NCBI GenBank assembly: GCA_007449985.2
Contig: VIIQ02000770.1
Span: 26,409 to 90,408 of the forward strand
DNA: 64,000 bases
Source: Desmodesmus armatus
Taxonomy: Eukaryota > Chlorophyta > Chlorophyceae > Sphaeropleales > Scenedesmaceae
Direction of reading: 5' to 3'
In this document: piece by piece, positions 32,873 through 43,650 of the stretch
How positions within the stretch are numbered: the stretch's first letter is position 1
How the letters are laid out: each line of letters opens with the position of its first letter
Program-made: the position numbers and the translations under genes
The notes under the pieces: generated by a model
Told to the model about the DNA's origin: nothing
Database searches by the model: none
What the model saw: the letters and a program-made list of their open reading frames with translations, nothing else

Positions 32873-34985
32873 GCATAGCCCGAATCAAGTCCCAACGGTA
32901 CTCAACCGGGGGACAGGTGCGCCAACAGTCGTGACCGCCAATGACACGACAAACAGACAACCAATCTGGCAACTTGCTGTGCACCCGCACACGCTGGCCG
33001 CGACGCTGTACTAGCCTGCGCTGATCAGGCGCTAAGGCGGCTAGCACAGCGTCAGAGTGATCACCACGGACATAAGCCAACAGCACCGAATCCAAATAGG
33101 GATCACTAGCGTGATAGCTGAGGACTGTAGCATCGTCCCTCCACTCTTCCACCGAGTTCGAAAACAGAACATCACACCCAGAACAAAACCACTCGCCACT
33201 AGGCACGGTAGACATGGCGGGAACCACACAACGTAGGTGGAAGCACTTGTCACACCCAGAACAAATCACCATGTTGTCAAAACCGCCAGCGTGGCCACAC
33301 ACGTCACAGGGTACAGCATCAAGCTCACTTTGCTTGGCCGCCTGATCGGGCCACGCTGCACACATGCGCACCCAGGGCACCAAGGCCCGCATAGCTTGGC
33401 GCTGACGACGAGGCACACAAGGGACCTTGGCCTGGGCATACGCGCAACGCATAACAACAGCACTACAAGAGCGAGACAGGTGGTCAGCTACCACATTGGT
33501 CTCACCCTTGATGTACTCCACAGTGTAATCATACTCCTGCAGTGCTAAAGCCCACCGCTCCAGCTTGCTGTTGTTAAACCTGGCAGAGTCCAACCACACC
33601 AGAGCCTGGTGATCAACGCGCAGCTTGAATTTGCGCCCATGCAAGTAATAGCGGTACTTATCAACAGCCCACTTGACTGCCAGACACTCACCCTCAGTGG
33701 GCGCATAATTGCGCTCTGCTGCGGTGAGGGCTCGTGATGCAAAAGCAATGGGATGCTCAAAGCCAGTCACCGGGTCAATCTGAGACAACACTGCCCCAAC
33801 TGCAGCGCAAGACCAATCAGTGGTGAGGATAAAATCCAAGTCCCACCGCGGCGCTGCCAAACAGGGAGCAGACACAAGGGCTTGCTTGATAGCTTCAAAA
33901 GCAGCCACACGCTCCAAATCCCACTCAAAAGCCACGCCACGTTTCTGCATGTCCATCAAGGGTGCTGACAGGTGTGCAAAGTTCTGGATGAACTTGCGGT
34001 AGTACCCTGCCATGCCCAAAAAGCCCTTCAAAGCCTTGACAGAATCAGGCAGAGGCAGGTCCACAATGGCCTGCACTTTGCTCTCCACAGGCTTGATGCC
34101 ATCTGCATCCAACACATGACCTAAACACACAACACGACGCACACAGAAGCTGCACTTGGACGGTTGCAGCAACAACTTGTACTCACGCACCTTGGCAAGC
34201 ACCTGCCGCAGTGAGTCAAGCTGCCTGTCAAAGTCACAAGAATATACAAATGTATCATCCACATATGTCCTAGCCCCTTCAATGCCATCCAGCATCTGGT
34301 CCATCAGGCGCTGGTATGTGGCAGGGCTGGACACCATACCCATAGGCATGCGAACCCACTCATAGTTGCCGAAACATGTTGTAAAGCCACACTTAGGGAT
34401 ATCATCTGGATGCACTGGGATCTGCCAAAACCCAGAAACTGCATCCAGCTGGCTCCACATAGTACTACCAGCCATGCTAGCCAACATCTCATCAACAGTA
34501 GGCAGAGGATAAGGGTCCGCAACGGTGCCCTTGTTGATACCCCTAAAGTCACAAGTGAGCCGCAGCTTGCCATTGGGCTTGGGCACCATCACCACAGGAG
34601 ACATCCAAGGGCTCTGGCTAGGCCTGATAACCCCTAACCGCAACAACCGCTGCAACTCAACCTTGAGCGCCAACCGCTCATGCATGCTCATGCTGTAGCC
34701 CTTGCGACGAACGGGCTTCATGTCCGGAAGAGTGGGCACACGATGGAACACCTCCTTCTCTTCCGGCACACAACCAATGACATCGTCAGTCAATGCAAAC
34801 ACGTCATGATACGCCACAACCAAACACTCCAACTGGTTATACTGCTGATCAGTCAGATGAGGGTACAAATCTCGCTTGAGGCGGAGTGCCTCCAACAAGG
34901 CTGAGATGCGTTCAGGGCCAGCAGGTGAAACCCCTTCAGCCGCACACTCAGACCCCCCCTGCTGTGGTTCACTGCATACAGACAT
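32766..34985 (-). CDS. Retroelement reverse transcriptase-RNase H-PHD finger
   Basis: A 739-codon ORF. The RT runs from KGYSMSMHERLALKVELQRL through PKPNGKLRLTCDFRGINKGT, QLDAVSGFWQIPVHPDDIPK, the catalytic GARTYVDDTFVYS box (YVDD) and GHVLDADGIKPV. The RNase H follows (ILTTDWSCAAVGAVLSQ, EGECLAVKWAVDKYRYYL, DHQALVWL) and ends at VADHLSRS. Next comes a C4HC3 PHD finger: PCDVCG, ICSGCDKCFHLRC and GEWFCSGCDV. PHD fingers normally read histone H3 tails. The ORF ends in the first half of the integrase zinc finger (ALGHGGVNQTLACLRHSF). The RNase H position usually DAS reads DWS. The start at 34985 lies 65 bp after the protease frame ends, in a different frame, so the true junction is unclear. Confidence 0.93.
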   Translation of the reverse strand: MSVCSEPQQGGSECAAEGVSPAGPERISALLEALRLKRDLYPHLTDQQYNQLECLVVAYHDVFALTDDVIGCVPEEKEVFHRVPTLPDMKPVRRKGYSMSMHERLALKVELQRLLRLGVIRPSQSPWMSPVVMVPKPNGKLRLTCDFRGINKGTVADPYPLPTVDEMLASMAGSTMWSQLDAVSGFWQIPVHPDDIPKCGFTTCFGNYEWVRMPMGMVSSPATYQRLMDQMLDGIEGARTYVDDTFVYSCDFDRQLDSLRQVLAKVREYKLLLQPSKCSFCVRRVVCLGHVLDADGIKPVESKVQAIVDLPLPDSVKALKGFLGMAGYYRKFIQNFAHLSAPLMDMQKRGVAFEWDLERVAAFEAIKQALVSAPCLAAPRWDLDFILTTDWSCAAVGAVLSQIDPVTGFEHPIAFASRALTAAERNYAPTEGECLAVKWAVDKYRYYLHGRKFKLRVDHQALVWLDSARFNNSKLERWALALQEYDYTVEYIKGETNVVADHLSRSCSAVVMRCAYAQAKVPCVPRRQRQAMRALVPWVRMCAAWPDQAAKQSELDAVPCDVCGHAGGFDNMVICSGCDKCFHLRCVVPAMSTVPSGEWFCSGCDVLFSNSVEEWRDDATVLSYHASDPYLDSVLLAYVRGDHSDAVLAALAPDQRRLVQRRGQRVRVHSKLPDWLSVCRVIGGHDCWRTCPPVEYRWDLIRAMHDALGHGGVNQTLACLRHSFHWPGMSGDVSMFVRV

Positions 34986-35049
34986 TGGATACGACTATAA
35001 ACCCGCCATAAGGACACAAAACACTCACATACCTATACCAACCAGCCGT

Positions 35050-35736
35050 CTATGCCGTGCTGTACTCCGAGACGGGTGTGACAGTCAGGGTGTCTGTGCA
35101 CACGTCGTAGAGGAGGGGCAGGCGCTGCTGGGGGTACCAGTGGCTGTGGGCGTTGGGAGGGGGCTCCGGTGCTGACACGCCAGGGGCGCACAAGCGCGGG
35201 GTCAGCGGCAGGATGAGGTAGCGCCCTGTGTCCCTGCTGTTGAAATCCCGCTGCCACAGCCGCGCTGCGTAGTCAAACATAAAATTGTTGCCGAGCACCA
35301 GGTCGAAGTTGCCCCCCTTGACGATGAGCACGTCAACAGGGTACACGCCTTGGCCCAGCTGCAGCGGCAGGCCCAGCACACAGTGTGTGGCGTGGCAGGT
35401 CTCTCGGCCGGCAAACATGCCGATGGGGATGGGCTGCTCTAGCTGGCACAGCTGCGCAGGGCTCCCCGGGTACAGGAACCGTGGTGGTTGCCGAGGAACC
35501 AGTGCTCGCTGCCGGCGGTGATGCTGCAGCCGTTGTCCAACCCTGGCGCTAGCTTGTACTGCTGCCCACCCTGCCCCCTGATGCTGCCCTGGATATGACA
35601 CATGCCTGCCATGGTGAGGTTCAGCTTGCGCGTTGGACTTGCCGCGGCCGCGTAGCGGCGCAGCATGTCCCCCACACGGGCCCTGTTCTGCGCGGTGAGA
35701 GGCGAACAGATTGGCCCCCTGCGCAGGGCTGTGCAC
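35050..35736 (-). CDS. Retroelement protease, C-terminal part (-1 frame relative to Gag)
   Basis: The real content starts near FLYPGSPAQLCQLEQPIP. It continues with THCVLGLPLQLGQGVYPV and GGNFDLVLGNNFMFDYAARL, which is the second half of a gypsy retropepsin (the DLVLGNNFM element corresponds to the ILGxDFL motif). The active-site half sits in the Gag frame. The two frames overlap for about 300 nt and differ by -1, the direction used in retroviral-type frameshifting, but a point deletion or insertion is equally possible. The upstream part of this ORF is a shadow of Gag. Confidence 0.75.
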   Translation of the reverse strand: MHSPAQGANLFASHRAEQGPCGGHAAPLRGRGKSNAQAEPHHGRHVSYPGQHQGAGWAAVQASARVGQRLQHHRRQRALVPRQPPRFLYPGSPAQLCQLEQPIPIGMFAGRETCHATHCVLGLPLQLGQGVYPVDVLIVKGGNFDLVLGNNFMFDYAARLWQRDFNSRDTGRYLILPLTPRLCAPGVSAPEPPPNAHSHWYPQQRLPLLYDVCTDTLTVTPVSEYSTA

Positions 35737-36974
35737 CCCAGACCCATGCTGACACCCAAGCTGCTGCTGCTGCTCCTACTGCTGTGGCTGTGGCCTGCGC
35801 GCGCGTCGGCAAGGCCGGCGGGCGGCGCTACTGCTGCCTGCTCCAAGGCACTGCTGCTGCTGCTGTCGGTCCCGATGTCGGGCCCGTCCTGCCAAGAGGT
35901 CAGGAACTCCACTGCGCTGGCCAAGGGCCCTGCTGCTGCTGCCAAAGCTGGGATACGCTCCTGGTACCCTTGCAGCACTGTGTATATGGCGGCGAGTAGC
36001 TCCTTGAAGGCTGAGAGCTCTGGCTTCGCCTGCACTGCTGCCAGGTCTGCAACTGACAGCGCCATCGCTGCGCGCTTGAAGCACGCAATGATACGGGTGA
36101 CCTGCTGTACATCCGTGCGCGACTGCTGCTGCTGCTGGTCATCGTCAGGGCCCACTGCCTCTGCTCTGTTGGGCCGGCGACCGGCTGCCAGTGCAAGCCC
36201 CACACACATGAGGTTGCTGAACTCGCCAGCGAACCCAGCAGCAGCCTCATGCAAGCGGCACATGTCCTGTGCTGAGCCGCTGAGGCTGCCCGACTGCTGC
36301 CCTGAGTTACCCACTGGAACAGCGATGCTGCCGCTGTCCACCCCACTGTTGCTGCCGGCACTGCTGCTACTGCAAGCACCATTGCTGCCGACCTGTACCG
36401 TCACCCCTGCGCGCCCAGCACCCAACATCCCACCTGAGCTGCTGCTGGAAGAGGGTGAGGCCGGGGAGTCCACCACTGTTGGAGAAGCCAAAGGAGGTGT
36501 GGCACCAGCAGCGCTACTGACAGGCCCGCCAGGGTCCTGTACTGCTGCCGCGCTGCTGCTGGCGATAGGGGCAGCACTACTGCTGCTGCTGCCCCCCCCA
36601 GCAGACCCTTGCCACTGCCGAGTGGCAGCCATGTGGGCCTGCTGCTGTGCTGCCTCCGCTGCCGCCTCGGGCTCTGTAGCCGCGCTGTGCCCGATTGCAC
36701 CATACTGCGCCATAAGGATGCGCCCAGGGCGACCCTTAAACCCTGACTGAGGGCCCAGAGTCCCCTGCTGTGCCTTGGCCCTGCTGGACCGGAGGCTGCT
36801 GCTGCTGCTGAACGTAACCCCACCCAGACTGCTGCCTAGACGGTTGGCTGTGCTGAACTGTGACAGCACAGTGCGTGTGCTGGCCCCGCATAACATGGGC
36901 TGCACGCGCACCTGTGCTGCATTGAGTTGAGGCCCGACAGAAGGGCCCAGGTCACCCTCCATGTCAAAGCGCAC
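35439..36974 (-). CDS. Retroelement Gag-like protein with protease active-site half
   Basis: A 511-codon ORF starting MRFDMEGDLGPSVGP. The first 250 residues are Ser/Ala/Gly-rich low complexity. The middle (QQVTRIIACFKRAAMALSV, FKELLAAIYTVLQGYQERI) is helical and capsid-like by position. No CCHC zinc knuckle is visible. Near the end, YKLAPGLDNGCSITAGSEHW is the protease active-site region; the triad usually Asp-Thr/Ser-Gly reads Asp-Asn-Gly (codons at about 35529-35537), which would be expected to weaken catalysis. Codon use (Ser/Gln runs) resembles host genes. Confidence 0.7.
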   Translation of the reverse strand: MRFDMEGDLGPSVGPQLNAAQVRVQPMLCGASTRTVLSQFSTANRLGSSLGGVTFSSSSSLRSSRAKAQQGTLGPQSGFKGRPGRILMAQYGAIGHSAATEPEAAAEAAQQQAHMAATRQWQGSAGGGSSSSSAAPIASSSAAAVQDPGGPVSSAAGATPPLASPTVVDSPASPSSSSSSGGMLGAGRAGVTVQVGSNGACSSSSAGSNSGVDSGSIAVPVGNSGQQSGSLSGSAQDMCRLHEAAAGFAGEFSNLMCVGLALAAGRRPNRAEAVGPDDDQQQQQSRTDVQQVTRIIACFKRAAMALSVADLAAVQAKPELSAFKELLAAIYTVLQGYQERIPALAAAAGPLASAVEFLTSWQDGPDIGTDSSSSSALEQAAVAPPAGLADARAGHSHSSRSSSSSLGVSMGLGCTALRRGPICSPLTAQNRARVGDMLRRYAAAASPTRKLNLTMAGMCHIQGSIRGQGGQQYKLAPGLDNGCSITAGSEHWFLGNHHGSCTRGALRSCAS

Positions 36975-37566
36975 CTGCCGTCAAAGCGCACCTGTCATCA
37001 ACCACCCCCCTGACACGTCCATTATGCCGCACGTGGAAGGCAGATCTTGCCACGTGCTACTAGCAGACAGGCACCACAAGAGTAGGGCAATGTTCTATGT
37101 GTCAACTATAGCTCAACACTCATTGGGAGTGTGCAAACCGACTTGACCAATGCCACAAGCAGGACATGAGGATGAATACGTGACATGCCAGGCGCAGAAG
37201 CAGCCTCGATCACAGTCACACTGCGGTCACTGACCTGATGTGACAGTCACACTGCGGTCACTGACATAATGTTGCGCACTTCAAGATGGGATGTCAGGTG
37301 ATGCCTGTACAACATGTTGCGTTTGGACACCACACGTGAAGAGACAAGAAGCGAAACACAGTGCCTGAGACACCTCTCACCACAGACTCCCATGCAGTAC
37401 TGTACTAGTAATGTTTCTGTATCAGAGGGCAAGCTCCCAACCGCGGCACTAGCCAGCCAAGGGCTCACCAGGGCACCCATAGGGCCTACTGACCATTTCA
37501 GTACTGTAGCCCAGTACCCCAGTCACTGGGGTTGTACCCAAGAGACTAGTCAGCCTACCCACTGAG

Positions 37567-37700
37567 TGCAGGTCAGGTATTAGGGCACTAGGTTTAGGGT
37601 TTAGGGTCTAACCTCTAAACCCCAAACCCTATCAACGCCAAGCCAGCCGCCAGTGCATGGAGCAACAGCCCCTACAGCATCCCCAGTAGAGTAGGTACCA
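37567..37700 (+). repeat. Diverged direct repeat flanking the retroelement (right copy)
   Basis: Matches 30085-30185. The two copies differ mainly by a telomere-like insert after GGGCA and by scattered substitutions. Confidence 0.6.
37591..37632. repeat. Interstitial telomere-like inverted block
   Basis: Two TTTAGGG units reading rightward are followed, after TCTAACC, by CTAAACC-CCAAACCCTA units in the opposite orientation. TTTAGGG is the plant-type telomere unit. The head-to-head arrangement resembles a telomere-repair scar. Confidence 0.75.
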
Positions 37701-38966
37701 GTCTAGGATTGCTTCACAAAACACCACTATGCACAATGGGGTACTGAGGTGTGGGTCCTTGTGCAAAGAATCAGGCTGGGCGCCTCCCATGTCCATCATG
37801 GTAGAAGCACATATTGACAAACCAGTCAACAAGAACGGTCACTAACCGACTTACCCTCACAGCTGACTGTCATTCTTAGTTGCAAGGGAGGCATAGCAGG
37901 TCTGGACCCCTTATCCTCACTCCACTTCTCCTTCAGCACTGCATGCTGCATGCGGCACAGCTTGAGAACACACAGCAAGTATATACGCCACGTGTGTAGG
38001 GGGTCCTGCTAACGAGGGGGGGGGGGGGTATGGTATCCCAACATGTCATCACTCAACAGACCTGCACTCTCAGCACAAACTGCAAACTGTACAAAAGGGC
38101 TGGGCAGCTGGGCTGTGAACCACAGCCTTCACACAACTGCCAGTGGCATGGCGTGTCCTTTTCCACCATTCAAACAAACCCAAAGAATGCCTTTGTGTAA
38201 CGTTGTGTAACAATCCTTGATGCCATGCAGTTATCACGGGACCTGCTGATGTTCCATCACACAATATTACGTACACTGTGCAATGGCAACAGCACATCAC
38301 AAAACATGTATGCGCTATTCCCACAAAACCCTAATTCCCACTAAACCTCGTCAAACCCTGGGGGGCTATTTTAACTCAGGAGAACGAGCCGAGCACATGG
38401 CACCCTTGCTGGGTCCATCAGACCATAGGAAGGCCCCAAAACCACAGCCCAGGGTTTAGGTGCCTGGTGTTCTCAACACTCAAACATTCCAGCACTCACT
38501 ACCTTGGCGAACTGAAACAGAGGGTTGCAGGTGTACAGTACAGTACAGTACTGTACAGTACATGGGGACAACAAAACATACTGAACACCTGCAGGCAAGC
38601 GTCAGTCTGAAATGCAAATCGCCACTCCAAAAATACTACCGCCGGTATTTGTAGGCGCCAGGCAATCATTGCTATTCAGCACACCAAATAAACACAACAG
38701 CTGCCGGCACGGTGCACACAAGCAGGGTATAAGCCGACTGTGGCATACGCTCTCTGCACCTTGGGACAAAGTCGGTGGGTCAGTTTGATTTTCACCTCAA
38801 CACGTCACCACAGGCAGCTGTTGCAACATCATCCCTGAAAAGCAGTCACAACCACACCCAACATATCCGCCCTGATGTGCTGCTGCAATATGACCAACTG
38901 GGTTTTGAACTTCAAACCAGCTGGCAGCTGACTTCCTGACAGCATGCAGCACGCCGCTATGCCGAC

Positions 38967-39210
38967 TTACTGGTCCTTCAGAAAAGCTCTCAGCTGCTGC
39001 TGCAGGTCACTCGCCGACCCCACCCGCCACCCCCTCAGGCCATGGCGTCACTCCCCCCTCACTGGGTGTGACATCCGTGACGTCATAGGTAACACTAACC
39101 ACTGGTTGAGTGATGTCCAGCAGGCGAGTGAGGTCATGGGGTGTACCCAGTAGGACGCAATCACAGGGGACTGCGGCAATGGTGGCTGCGAGATCCTTCA
39201 GCTGCACATT

Positions 39211-39279
<69 letters not shown>

Positions 39280-40037
39280 AGGAAGACGGTGGATGATGGC
39301 TTCAAGTGTGACACAAAAATCCGGACAGTGCAGCAAGGAGAGGCAGGCGCTGTTGCCCATTGCGGGCACCACCTTGCCAATGCGCGAAGTGTGTTGCGCC
39401 CCCCCCCCCTCCCCAAACTCCCCCCCCCTGCCCCCCCCCCCCCCCAGGGTTTTGAACCCACTAGTTGCTCGCTATAGCCCATTGCTGGCACCACCTTGCC
39501 AACGTGTGGACACTTTTTGAGTGTGTTGGCCACTCCCCCCCCCCTTCCGCCAAACCTCTCACCCCCCTTCAGCACCTCCCCTCCCCCCCTCCCCCCCCCC
39601 TCCACCCCCCCCCCCCACCCACCTGTTGCTCGCTATAGCCCATTGCTGCCACCACCTTGCCAATGTGTGGGTACTTCTTGAGTGTGTGGGCCACCCCCCC
39701 CCCCCCCCTCGCCCCTCAACCCCCCCCCCCCCACCACCACCACCTTTCACCCCCCCCCCCCTTGGGTCTTGAGCCCACCTTTGATCGCTGCAGCCCATTG
39801 CTGGCACCACCTTGCCAAGGTGTGGATACATTTTGAGTGTGTTTGCCAGCTCTCCCCCCTCCCCCCTTCACACCCTCCCCCCTCTCACCCCCTTCACCCC
39901 CCCCCTCCCCCTTCCACCCCCCCTCTCCCTTCACCCCCCCCCCCCCGGGTCTTGAACCCACCTGCTGCTCGCTATAGACCATTGCTGGCACCACTTTGCC
40001 AATGTGTGGGTACTTCTTGAGTGTGTTTGGCCACTCG

Positions 40038-40072
<35 letters not shown>

Positions 40073-40225
40073 TTCCACCCCCCCCCCCCCCACCTGTTGC
40101 TCGCTGTAGCCCATTGCTGGCACCACCTTCCCAATGTGGGTACTTTTTTGAGTGTGTTGGCCACTCCCCCCCTTCCGCCAAACCTCTCACCCCCCTTCAG
40201 CACCTCCCCTCCCCCCCCCCCCCCC

Positions 40226-40274
<49 letters not shown>

Positions 40275-43200
40275 TTCCCCCCCCCCCCCCTTCCACCCCC
40301 CCCCCTGTTGCTCGCTGTAGCCCATTGCTGAACCACCTTGCCATTGTGCAGGTACCTCTTGCATGTGTTGTCCACTCTCCCCCCCCCCCTCGCCCCTCAC
40401 CCCCCCCCCCCCCCCACCACCACACCTTTCACCCACCCCACCCCCTTGGGTCTTGAGCCCACCTGTTGCTTGCTATAGCCCATTGCTTGCACAACCTTGC
40501 AATGTGGGTGTGTTTGCCCCCCCCCCCCAATAAAACTCCACCCCCCTCAGCAGCCCCCGCCCCCCCCCCCCCACCTCCCCCCCCCCCCCCCCCCCCTCAG
40601 CAGCCCCCCCCCCCCCCCAACACCTCCCCCCCTCCCCCCCCCCCCCCCCCCCCTCAGCAGCCCCCCCCCCCCCCCCCCCCCCAACTCCCCCCCCCCCCCA
40701 ACCCCCCCCCCCCCTCAGCACCCCCCCCCCCCCCCCCCGTCTTCCGCCCACCTGCTGCTCGCTGTAGCCCATAGCTGGCACCACCTTGCCAATGTGTGGG
40801 TACTTCTTCAGTGTGTTGGCCAGCTCTCCAACAAAGTAGGGCCGGGGGTCAACCACTTCTGCTGCACCGTACTTTGCTGCTGCCACTACTGCTGCACCAG
40901 AGGCATACCCCCGTGGGTAATGGTGGGGCCGTCATCAACACTGCAGGAAAATGGGGTGAGGGTGTTTGTGTGTGTGTGTGGGGGGGGGGGGGGAGAGGGG
41001 GGGGGGGGGAGGGGCGGTGCAGGCCATGTGTGCATTTGCAGGGTGTGTGTGTGAGGGGGGGGGGGGTGCGTGTGCGAATCATTCCTATGATAGGAGCAGG
41101 GTCAAGCACTTCTGCTGCACCGTACTTTGCTGCTGCCACCACTGCCGCACCAGAGGGCATACCCCCGTGGGTAATGGGGGGGCCGTCATCCACACTGCAG
41201 AGGGGGGGGGGAGGGTGGGGGGGGGGGTGCAGTGCATGCCACATGCACATTTACAGGGGGTCTGTGAGGGAGAAGGTGCGTGTGCGATTGGGAGCGGGGT
41301 CCACAACCTCTGCTGCTCTGTACTTTGCTGCTGCCACCACTGCTGCACCAGAGGGCATACCCCCGTGGGTGATGGTGGGGCCGTCATCAACACTGCAGCG
41401 AAAGGGGGGTGCCAGGTGAGGGTGGCGATATGGAGTGTGTGGTGGTGGAGGTGGTGGTGGTGGTGGGTCGGGGCACACGCATGCGCAAGCTGCGTGCGTG
41501 GGTGTGTGTTGTTGGGGGGAGGGGGTCCAACTCCACAGACAGCACAAGCACACTCACCACAGCACGGCCTGGCCCTTCATCAACTCAGGTTGCTCCACCG
41601 ATACCTCACTGGCAGTCACATACACCCCAGCACACCAACCACATCACAGCCACAACCACCCTCTTGCTAGGCGCTTACCTCCCTCCCCCCCCCTTAAAAC
41701 GCCCCAACACACAGCGATGTCAACCGTTGACTCACAAACAACATGCCTTCCCCCCCCCGGGGCGCTCACAAACAGCAGCCCCCCCCCCCCCCCCCGCTGC
41801 CACACTCACCAGAGCACTCTCTTGCCCTTCACCAACTCAGGTTGCGCCACCGCCACCTCACTGGCAGTCACATACACCCGGGCACACACTCACCACACAG
41901 CCCCCCCCCCCCCGCCCCATGGGGACACACACACAACACTCACCAGAGCACCGCCTTGCCTTGACCAGGCCAGGTTGCTGCACTGACACCTCACTGGCAG
42001 TCACGTACACCTGGGCAGCAGGGTTGAGCCGCTGCACTGACGCCAACACAGCATCAACACCAGCCTGTAGACAAATAGTGCGGGGGGGGGGGGGGGGGGG
42101 GGGTCATGGGGGGGGGGGGGGAGAGGGTGGCAATACGGAGTCAGGGGGCTACTGGCACAAGTTGGCGGGGACGGGGGGGGGGGGGGGGTCAGCGCTGCAC
42201 TGACGCCAACACAGCATCAACACCAGCCCGCGGGGGGGGGGGGGGGGGGGGGTAGGAATATGAATTCAGGGGCCACTGGCCAGGATTCGATTGTGGAGGG
42301 GGGGTGGTCAGCCGCTGCACTGACACCAGCACAGCATCAACGCCAGCCTGTGGACAAATAGCGCCAGGGGGGGTGTCGGGGGGTGTTTGGGGGGGGGGGG
42401 GATACGGATACAGGGGGGGGGGGCAGGTAGTTTACAGGAGATTGGGGGGGGGGTCGCTGCACTGACACCGGCGCAGCCTCAACACCAGCCTGTGGACAAA
42501 TAGCGCCAATGGAGGGGGGGGGTGTCGGGGGGGTGTTTTGGGGGGTGGGTGGGGAGGGATACAGATTCAGGGGGCAGGTAGTACACAGGAGATGGGGGGG
42601 GGGGGAGTTCGCTGCACTGACGCCAGCGCAGCCTCAACACCAGCCTGGACAGAGACAAAGGAAGCAGTTGAAAGGGTTTTGTAGCCGCTACAAATACTAG
42701 TAGAATCTACTGTTGATTATATGTGACAAAGAGTGTCACCCACCTTTGGCGCTGTGTTTGCCTTGTTGATCACGACAGCGCCAGCACAGCCACACTGACA
42801 TTTTGACACACCCATGTCAACAGCCTGTTCAGTTCAACAGCCAAGAGTCTTGGGGCATGAGAGATACTATCCGGCTATGCGGCTGGGGGTTTTGCCAAAA
42901 CCCAAGGCGACCTTGGGTGGTAGGGTGTGCCGAAGAGTGCCGCCCACCTTTGGTGCTGTGTTGGCCTTGTTGATCACGACAGCGCCAGCACAGCGGAAGT
43001 TGACGTCACCAGGGAAGTAATCGACCTCATGGCCCGGCCTGAAGGGGTCAGCCACACATAGCCACAGGTCTGCAGCAGAAGAAAGAGGGAAGGGGGAGGG
43101 GTGCGTGTGTTGACTTGACTTTTGTCTGCCGTAGACTGGGAGGGGAGGTGTCACCGCAGTAAGTTTGCAGTCGTGTAGGCTGCAGCTAATGGCTGTAATG

Positions 43201-43558
43201 CCATCTACATATTTCCAGAGGGATGACGCTTTCACCAGGAATGAAACCATTTTGACAAAAAAGAGCAATGAGCGTCTGCTGCATGTTGATTCTGTCTGAT
43301 GGTTTGCGATCCTGTCTGCTGCTGGCATCAGGGTTCCATGACAGTTATGTGACATTTGACTATAACACCCCACCTGGTTTGTAGAAGGGGTGGTCGTTGT
43401 TGCCGCCGTCCCACATCACCACACCATTGACGTGACAGTTACATGACAGTTGGAAATAACACCCACCTGGTTTGTAGAAGGGTGTGTCGTTGTTGCCACC
43501 GTCCCACAGCACCACATCAGCCTCGCCCTCAGCTGAGCAAGGATGGCGGCATAGTCCT

Positions 43559-43650
<92 letters not shown>

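Larger units (their letters stand above)
31739..36974 (-). mobile_element. Ty3/gypsy-type LTR retroelement coding region
   Basis: Sense is the minus strand. Order is Gag-like, protease, reverse transcriptase, RNase H, PHD finger and integrase, the RT-RH-IN order of Ty3/gypsy (Metaviridae-like) elements of algae. The coding region is broken into at least four frames, with shifts in the protease and in the integrase zinc finger. I could not define LTRs, a primer-binding site or a polypurine tract with confidence; candidate flanking repeats are at 30085-30185 and 37567-37700. RT and RNase H are continuous over 739 codons, so the copy is not ancient. Confidence 0.9.
36975..38966. other. Intergenic region right of the retroelement
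   Basis: No gene seen. It holds a 20-bp direct repeat (GTCACACTGCGGTCACTGAC at about 37215 and 37248), the telomere-like block at 37591-37632, the repeat at 37567-37700 and a G run at about 38017-38028. A GTACA-based palindrome lies at about 38533-38562. Confidence 0.5.

Noticed and set aside
35665..36750. A 361-codon plus-strand ORF opposite Gag
   Set aside because: It is the antisense shadow of the Ser/Ala-rich Gag ORF; Leu/Ala/Pro bias follows from that, with no recognisable domain.
39496..40774. Pro-rich plus-strand ORFs (and Gly-rich minus-strand ones) across the C runs
   Set aside because: Composition is dictated by the homopolymers. The minus-strand exon copies explain the conserved islands.
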